Assembly: GCA_964622465.1 (NCBI GenBank)
Contig: CAZUQH010000024.1
Span: 1-20,828, forward strand
Length of the DNA stretch: 20,828 bases
From: CAZUQH01 sp964622465
Lineage (GTDB): Bacteria; CG03; CAZUQH01
Direction: 5' to 3'
The notes beneath the pieces are model-generated. The model made no database searches and was not told where the DNA came from. It saw only the letters and a list, made by a program, of their open reading frames with translations. Every line of letters begins with the position of its first letter. The first letter of the stretch is position 1. Positions 16,472 to 20,828 of the stretch are shown here, piece by piece. The translations under genes were made by a program, and so were the position numbers.

Positions 16472-18583
16472 ATGGAAAAGCAGAGAATACTTGTTGTTGA
16501 CGACGAAGTTGATCTTGCACGGCTCGTAGTTGAAATCCTTGAGGATGAAGGATACCGGGCAGAAGCAGTCTATACAGGCGAGGACGGACTTGCGAAGGCC
16601 CGTCAAACCATACCCAACCTGATAATTCTGGATTGGAAACTCCCTGATATGGAGGGTATAGACGTATGCCGTGTACTCAAGCAGGAAGAAGCGACTGAAT
16701 CTATTCCCGTAGTAATGCTTACCAGTCAGTCATCTGAAAAAGATAAAATAAAAGGTTTGGAGACAGGTGCAGACGACTATATGACCAAGCCATTTGGTTC
16801 CGGCGAGTTGGTCGCTCGTGTAAAAGCAATTCTCAGGCGCACTAAACAGAGAGAAAAGACAACTGACGACCGCCTCGGACTACTTCAGAAATACATGCCA
16901 AAAGAACTTGCAGATAGAATTGTTTCCGGCTCAAGAGCAATTGAAGGAGAACGGCGTAATGTCACGGTTCTTCTTGCAGACCTCAGTGGTTTTACAGCAC
17001 TTTCTGAAAAGCTTGACCCTGAGCAGGTAAGGTCAATTATAAATGATTGCTTTGGCATTCTTGCGCGTAGTATCTACAAGTATGAGGGAATTATAGATAA
17101 GTTCATTGGAGATGCTATTATGGCACTTTTTGGTGTACCACTTACACACGAGGATGACCCTCAGCGTGCACTAAAAGCTGCACTCGAACTGATGGAACTA
17201 CTTGAGAAATTCAATACTGAGCGGCATCCGCCTTCCCCTTTAAAGATGAGGATTGGTGTAAATACCGGTATGGTTGTTGCGGGAGCGGTTGGTTCTGATT
17301 TGAAAATGGAATATACGGTTATGGGAGATACAGTAAATCTTACTGCGCGCTTACAGAGTGCAGCAGAACCGGGGCAGATACTTGCTGCTCAAAATACTTA
17401 TCGCCGTGCTGTTCATGATTTTGTTTTTCAGCAGCTGAAGCCGATTTCTGTAAAGGGTAAGGAAGAACCAGTTAATCTGTATCTGGTTGTGAGCGAGAAA
17501 CCACATGGTGAAATTCCGGAGGAATTTGGTAAACTGAAAATGCCACAGATGGTAGGTCGTGATAGGGAACTTGAACTTTTGAAAAACAATCTGGAACTCA
17601 CAAAGCAGGGGCATGGGCTTGTGGTTTCTGTCTCTGGTGGTTCGGGACTTGGTAAATCACGGCTGATTTATGAATTTCAGAGATTTATCCCTGCTGACTC
17701 TGCACTGTTTCTTAAAGCGCGCTGTCAGTCGCTCGCTTTGACAAAGCCATATGCAGTTTTTCAGGAGATTATATCCGGTCTTTCCAAGTTTTTAAACCAG
17801 ACGCCTCCGGATCTGGCCGGGATTGAGAAAATACATGTTTATGATACTTTGAAACAGTACATAGACAAGGCAACACAGACAAAACCACTTGTGATGATGA
17901 TTGAAGACCTGGAATTTATTGACGACCAATCAAGAGAACTTCTGAATTATATTGTTGACCTGTTGCCAGAAAGACGAGTATTGTTGGTTTGTACTTATAA
18001 GCAGGAATTTAGTCATAGTTGGGCAGAAAAAACACACTACCGCGATATATCTTTGCAGGAATTATCAGAGGAGGAGCTTTCACGGATGTTAAATTCGATG
18101 CTCCTGGAAGATAAACTATCTCCTGAATTGAAGACGCTTGTTATATCACATGCTGAAGGCAATCCTTTGTTCCTTGAGGAAATTGTTAAGTCGCTTGTTG
18201 ACTCCGGGACAATACAAAAGAAAAATGAAAGTTGGTTCCAGTCAAAAGACATCTCGGAGATACCAGTGCCAGAAACGATAAGCGCTGTACTGCTTTCCCG
18301 GCTAGACCGTCTTGGCGAAAAGGCAAAACGGATTCTTCAGCTTGCGTCTGTCATAGGTCGCACTTTTAAGTATAACATGCTCAAGGAACTATACCCTGAC
18401 GAAGTTGCTTTGAAGGAGCAACTCTCGCGGCTTCAGCAGCTGGAAGTCGTATTTGAGAAGAGTGTCTATCCAGAAAAAGAATACATATTCAAGCATGAGC
18501 TTACCAGAGAAGTGATGTATGACAGTTTGCTCATAACCCAGCGCGAAGAACTATCCAGGAAGATAAAAGGCATGATGTCTTAA
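16472..18583 (+). CDS. REC-adenylate cyclase-AAA ATPase signalling protein
   Basis: 703 residues, starting at MEKQRILVVDDE five bases after the preceding stop. REC (1-120) has D10/D11 and acceptor D54. The class III cyclase domain (~150-330) keeps both metal aspartates, D170 in LLADLSGF and D214 in FIGDAIMA, the adenine-selecting pair K210 and T282 (class IIIb type), and the transition-state residues N289 and R293 in MGDTVNLTARL, so it should make cAMP. A STAND-like ATPase follows, with P-loop GGSGLGKSR (K395) and Walker B-like VMMIEDLEFID, then a winged-helix-like region to the end. Relatives usually continue into a long TPR region; this protein stops at TREVMYDSLL...KGMMS, so that half is missing. 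Phosphorylation of its receiver by the operon kinase would gate cAMP output (inference). Confidence 0.92.
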   Translation: MEKQRILVVDDEVDLARLVVEILEDEGYRAEAVYTGEDGLAKARQTIPNLIILDWKLPDMEGIDVCRVLKQEEATESIPVVMLTSQSSEKDKIKGLETGADDYMTKPFGSGELVARVKAILRRTKQREKTTDDRLGLLQKYMPKELADRIVSGSRAIEGERRNVTVLLADLSGFTALSEKLDPEQVRSIINDCFGILARSIYKYEGIIDKFIGDAIMALFGVPLTHEDDPQRALKAALELMELLEKFNTERHPPSPLKMRIGVNTGMVVAGAVGSDLKMEYTVMGDTVNLTARLQSAAEPGQILAAQNTYRRAVHDFVFQQLKPISVKGKEEPVNLYLVVSEKPHGEIPEEFGKLKMPQMVGRDRELELLKNNLELTKQGHGLVVSVSGGSGLGKSRLIYEFQRFIPADSALFLKARCQSLALTKPYAVFQEIISGLSKFLNQTPPDLAGIEKIHVYDTLKQYIDKATQTKPLVMMIEDLEFIDDQSRELLNYIVDLLPERRVLLVCTYKQEFSHSWAEKTHYRDISLQELSEEELSRMLNSMLLEDKLSPELKTLVISHAEGNPLFLEEIVKSLVDSGTIQKKNESWFQSKDISEIPVPETISAVLLSRLDRLGEKAKRILQLASVIGRTFKYNMLKELYPDEVALKEQLSRLQQLEVVFEKSVYPEKEYIFKHELTREVMYDSLLITQREELSRKIKGMMS

Positions 18584-18750
18584 CCGGAGATGTCCTGCTG
18601 GCATAACCTTATGGCGTAGACAATCTGAGATTGGGTTTTTCCTTTGACGGTTATTTCCTTTCCAGGACCACACACACTGTCTTCCGGGATTTTGCAGTTC
18701 TCATAAACGTCCCGTGTAATCCAGACCTCTGCGAACGGTTGACAAACCCT
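18580..18750 (-). pseudogene. C-terminal remnant of a second class III cyclase
   Basis: On the minus strand a 56-codon open stretch ends with TAA at 18580-18582 and has no start. It reads EVWITRDVYENC and then GKEITVKGKTQSQIVYAI, the typical end of a class III nucleotide cyclase domain (compare ILAAQNTYRR... and ISVKGKEEPVNLYLVV in the intact cyclase here). It is a different paralogue, not an inverted copy. The reading frame is lost at a TAA at 18751-18753, and the 180 bp repeat starts at 18764, so the rest of the gene was removed at this junction. Its stop overlaps the stop of the intact cyclase tail to tail. Confidence 0.7.
18621..18640 (+). terminator. Possible weak terminator downstream of the cyclase
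   Basis: CAATC (18621-18625) pairs with GATTG (18629-18633), followed by GG and five Ts. The stem is short and the sequence also encodes the remnant cyclase on the other strand, so this may be chance. Confidence 0.25.
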
Positions 18751-18763
18751 TTATCTTAAACAG

Positions 18764-18944
18764 GCAAGAAGACCCCCATCCATAAGGGTGGGGATGAATT
18801 GCCCTCTTGACAAATGATTCTTTTTGTGACACAATCTTCTTGAAAGAGCAATCTTTCCCTGGTTCGGAACGAGCCTGCGTGAAACTGCCCTCGGGCTTGG
18901 TAAAGTACGCGAAGCTCCTTGCAATAGCGAGGGGTAGTTCACCA
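18764..18944 (+). repeat. Structured ~180 bp repeat, copy 2
   Basis: Inverted second copy of 88-266. In plus orientation: hairpin CCCCATCC/GGGTGGGG (18774-18793, one U:G pair on this strand but A:C on the other), TTGACA (18807-18812) 17 bp from CACAAT (18830-18835), a structured ~90 bp stretch with a GGTTCG/CGAGCC hairpin, then the terminal hairpin CTCCTTGC-AATA-GCGAGGGG (18915-18934) and TAGTTCAC. The first hairpin pairs better in this polarity, and the promoter-like signals agree, suggesting a functional RNA or ssDNA strand. The difference in the terminal hairpin falls in its loop. The last bases supply the stop codon of the toxin gene at 18939. It may be a non-autonomous IS200/IS605-like element or a small RNA gene. 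Confidence 0.75.
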
Positions 18945-19814
18945 CGTGTTGTTGAATAGTTTTAGAAGTTTTTGTTTAAGACTATCTATTACGAAGGTGA
19001 ATTGCGGTAACTCAGGAACTAATGGTCCTAACCACTGCTCCCATGTTTTAGCAACATAGTTCAACAAGGTTTTATTAAAGAATACTTCTGGACTGTTAAA
19101 CTCTACTTTCCGAACCTTGCATTTTTCTAAAAAGAGATTTGGCAATATTTGTGTTCTTAACTGACCTGAATAATGGTTTAGTATTTTCCAAATGTCATAA
19201 TAATCTCTTGCCGGTGAACGGCTCCATCCGCGGTCTTTTAGTTTTTGGAACTGTTGTAATATGGTACGCATTTTTTCGGCTACGATTTCTTCAAGTGAAT
19301 ATACAAGAATTTCCTGAACGAACTTCTCTCCATAACCGTGAATTATTTCTCTTTTCTCGGGTTCCATCTTTACGGGTTCGTCTACAGTAATCTCAATCAT
19401 TACCTTAGGCAGAAATTGATGGTGCCAGGGAAGTTTACCTTTTACGGTAAATGCCTCTTGAGCAGCTGGATGAGGTTCTTTTTCTATGTATCTCTCTGCG
19501 TCTAATTCCAGAGGTGAGAACTCTTGAGCCAGTTCAGTAGCTAACTTACAGGAGCGTCGTATTTCATCCTCAAGTTCGCCTTTCCTTGGGGCACTTTGTT
19601 CAGCAGTAAAGTCAAGGTCCTCCGAAAATCTGTAATCCCCAAAATAACACTTTTTCAAAGCAGTCCCACCTTTGAAGATAAGCCCATTTTGTAACTTCTC
19701 ATTAACTCCGATGCCAGCTAGTGCCCAGGAAAGTATATAGTCGCGCTCTATTATTTCCCATAACAGGCCAGTATTTTCTCTCACTTCTTCAAATCTTTTT
19801 CTCAGTGGTTTCAT
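18939..19814 (-). CDS. abiEii: AbiEii-type nucleotidyltransferase toxin
   Basis: 291 residues. The nucleotidyltransferase signature is clear: FKGGTALKK (47-55) and YRFSEDLDF (61-69) with the metal aspartates D66 and D68, followed later by the family motifs EEIVAEKMRTIL and ARDYYDIWKIL. This is the DUF1814/AbiEii family, toxins of type IV toxin-antitoxin and abortive-infection systems; members of this fold transfer nucleotides and block growth when the antitoxin fails. The ATG overlaps the antitoxin stop in ATGA, the usual coupled order with antitoxin first. The C-terminus ends KLFNNTW; its last codon and TGA come from the adjacent 180 bp repeat, so a few native residues may have been replaced. 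All motifs are intact, so activity is plausible. Confidence 0.9.
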   Translation of the reverse strand: MKPLRKRFEEVRENTGLLWEIIERDYILSWALAGIGVNEKLQNGLIFKGGTALKKCYFGDYRFSEDLDFTAEQSAPRKGELEDEIRRSCKLATELAQEFSPLELDAERYIEKEPHPAAQEAFTVKGKLPWHHQFLPKVMIEITVDEPVKMEPEKREIIHGYGEKFVQEILVYSLEEIVAEKMRTILQQFQKLKDRGWSRSPARDYYDIWKILNHYSGQLRTQILPNLFLEKCKVRKVEFNSPEVFFNKTLLNYVAKTWEQWLGPLVPELPQFTFVIDSLKQKLLKLFNNTW

Positions 19815-20653
19815 CTCATAACTTTACCATGAAAATTTTCCTGAATCATCCATCGCTTATTACAATAGCCCTTTCTCGGCCCAGTTGGGTCAAGAACGCG
19901 GTATCCGTTGATAGGAACACACTCAATTTTCTGTAATATCGAATTCTCTATTCCTAATCTATCAAGTATCCAACCTAATCTCTTAGCAACAACGGCACCG
20001 AGCCGGATGGAATAGTCAGCCATTTTATTCAAATCTAACTTAAAATATTGTGATTCAAACGCAGAATAAACTTGTACCCAACCACCAAAGTAATTTGGAA
20101 CAACAAGTCCATCTATCAGTGTTCTCTCAGGGTCTGTTATCGTTACTCTGGCTTCTCCAATCCAATAGTCCTTAGTGCCGAAAAATCTTTCTGGCTTTAC
20201 TCTGACAAACTCATAAAAAACGCCATTTATCTGACGACTGGAGCTTCTTTGATTGCTCTTACGCCACTTAGCTGACCTTGATGCAGCAATTCTTTGTGTA
20301 GTTGTAATGTACACTCTATGTGGTATCTGTTCTGTCATGCCGTGAAAATGTAAAGCAGACCAATGACTTACAGTAGATGGATGAACCAATGCCATAGCAA
20401 TCTCGAACTCATGAATAGGAGCCATACCGGGGAAAGAAGAGGAAATAGTGTAAAGGCCCTTCTTAAGACGAACTATCCAACCGGTGTTAGAGAGATGGTG
20501 TAAAGATTCAACTACGTAACTATTTGCTATTCCAGAAGAAGTCCCGGCTCTTCGTGCGTCTTGTACGGTAAATATACGCTTACCATCCCAGGACAACTTC
20601 CTGAGCATTTCTATGCCTAACATGGTATGTTTTTGATTCTTTACAACATTCAT
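19811..20653 (-). CDS. abiEi: AbiEi-type antitoxin / transcriptional regulator
   Basis: 280 residues. The N-terminal ~80 residues form a winged-helix domain of the AbiEi type (RIFTVQDARRAGTS, SLHHLSNTGWIVRLKKGLYTI), followed by the family's core (HPSTVSHWSALHFHGMTEQIPHRVYITTT and ITDPERTLIDGLVVPNYFGGW). AbiEi proteins neutralise the AbiEii toxin and repress their own promoter by binding inverted repeats. The start is set by GGAGGG (20665-20660) six bases before the ATG. It is first in a two-gene operon with the toxin, overlapping by 4 bp. A perfect consensus promoter and an 8 bp inverted repeat lie upstream. Confidence 0.9.
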   Translation of the reverse strand: MNVVKNQKHTMLGIEMLRKLSWDGKRIFTVQDARRAGTSSGIANSYVVESLHHLSNTGWIVRLKKGLYTISSSFPGMAPIHEFEIAMALVHPSTVSHWSALHFHGMTEQIPHRVYITTTQRIAASRSAKWRKSNQRSSSRQINGVFYEFVRVKPERFFGTKDYWIGEARVTITDPERTLIDGLVVPNYFGGWVQVYSAFESQYFKLDLNKMADYSIRLGAVVAKRLGWILDRLGIENSILQKIECVPINGYRVLDPTGPRKGYCNKRWMIQENFHGKVMR

Positions 20654-20661
20654 TGGAAACC

Positions 20662-20732
20662 CTCCAATTATCGCATCCTTTTGTTACAACTTTTGCACTC
20701 CATTTATAACTATTATAATGAAAAAATTGGAG
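20662..20732. promoter_or_regulatory. Inverted repeat around the AbiE promoter, candidate operator
   Basis: CTCCAATT (20662-20669) and AATTGGAG (20725-20732) are perfect inverted 8-mers. One arm sits in the -10/-35 spacer, the other over the Shine-Dalgarno. Known AbiEi antitoxins autoregulate through paired inverted repeats at the promoter, so these are natural candidates; the arms are short and chance is possible. Confidence 0.4.
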
Positions 20733-20740
20733 AATGTCAA
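20712..20740 (-). promoter_or_regulatory. Perfect consensus sigma70 promoter of the AbiE operon
   Basis: On the minus strand TTGACA (20740-20735) and TATAAT (20717-20712) are both perfect and exactly 17 bp apart. Predicted start near 20705, giving a ~50-base leader before the antitoxin. The -10 lies in the palindrome ATTATAAT, so a weak divergent promoter (TTGCAC 20693-20698, spacing 15) is possible on the plus strand. Confidence 0.85.
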
Positions 20741-20828
20741 ATTATCCTTACCAAATTTCTAATAACCTACTGGATGAGGGGCGCTTTTGAAAGGTTTTTT
20801 ATAGTTGTTTGTCGACAGAGAGTTTTAT

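Noticed and set aside
88..18944. Composite transposon with the two repeats as mobile ends
   Set aside because: No transposase or recombinase lies between or beside them, and target-site duplications are not visible, so only the weaker claim of inverted repeats is made.
20773..20828. A plus-strand frame open to the window edge, and on the minus strand an open stretch ending in TAG near 20768
   Set aside because: Both are under 20 codons inside the window, without a ribosome-binding site or recognisable motif. Either could be the edge of a neighbouring gene.
1..20828. tRNA, rRNA and classical riboswitch signatures
   Set aside because: None seen by eye in the noncoding stretches (1-279, 973-1239, 14046-14140, 18751-18938, 20654-20828). 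A covariance-model scan could still find one.

Overview
The window looks like bacterial chromosome from a Gram-negative-type (diderm) lineage outside the well-studied phyla. The lineage signs are a very large secreted multidomain protein ending in a type IX secretion (T9SS)-like C-terminal sorting domain, a PorV-type outer-membrane protein beside it, and dense, tightly packed two-component genes. This combination is known in Bacteroidota/FCB bacteria and in candidate phyla such as Omnitrophota, Elusimicrobiota or Desantisbacteria; I cannot name the phylum from sequence alone. GC looks moderate (low to mid 40s by eye), apart from one GC-rich patch at 5221-5580.

Layout. (i) 1-279: no gene, but one copy (88-266) of a ~180 bp structured repeat. 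(ii) 280-972: OmpR/PhoB-type response regulator. (iii) 973-1239: a promoter with phased TTAACA-like boxes, then a 59-codon ORF overlapping the next gene. (iv) 1240-12129: a 3629-residue exported protein with two seven-repeat FG-GAP/VCBS beta-propellers, many FN3-like domains, a duplicated five-domain block, SbsA/Big_5-like Ig domains and a sorting domain. (v) 12126-14045: PorV-like barrel fused to TPRs, ATGA-coupled to the giant gene, with a 58 bp palindromic element inside its signal-peptide codons. (vi) 14090-18583: a second transcription unit with a near-consensus promoter, encoding a membrane histidine kinase, a tandem REC-REC protein and a REC-adenylate cyclase-ATPase. (vii) 18580-18750 (minus): the C-terminal remnant of a different class III cyclase, cut off next to the second, inverted copy of the repeat (18764-18944). 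(viii) 18939-20653 (minus): an AbiE-type toxin-antitoxin pair with a perfect consensus promoter and a candidate operator.

How the genes may work together (inference). The giant protein would be exported by Sec, then carried to the surface through a T9SS-like route with the neighbouring PorV-TPR protein. The OmpR-type regulator may act at the TTAACA boxes just upstream of that operon. The kinase operon offers three receiver domains and a cAMP output, so phosphorelay and cAMP may set when the surface protein is made. The AbiE pair is probably an acquired defence/stability cassette: a gene was broken at its junction and the inverted repeat lies exactly there.
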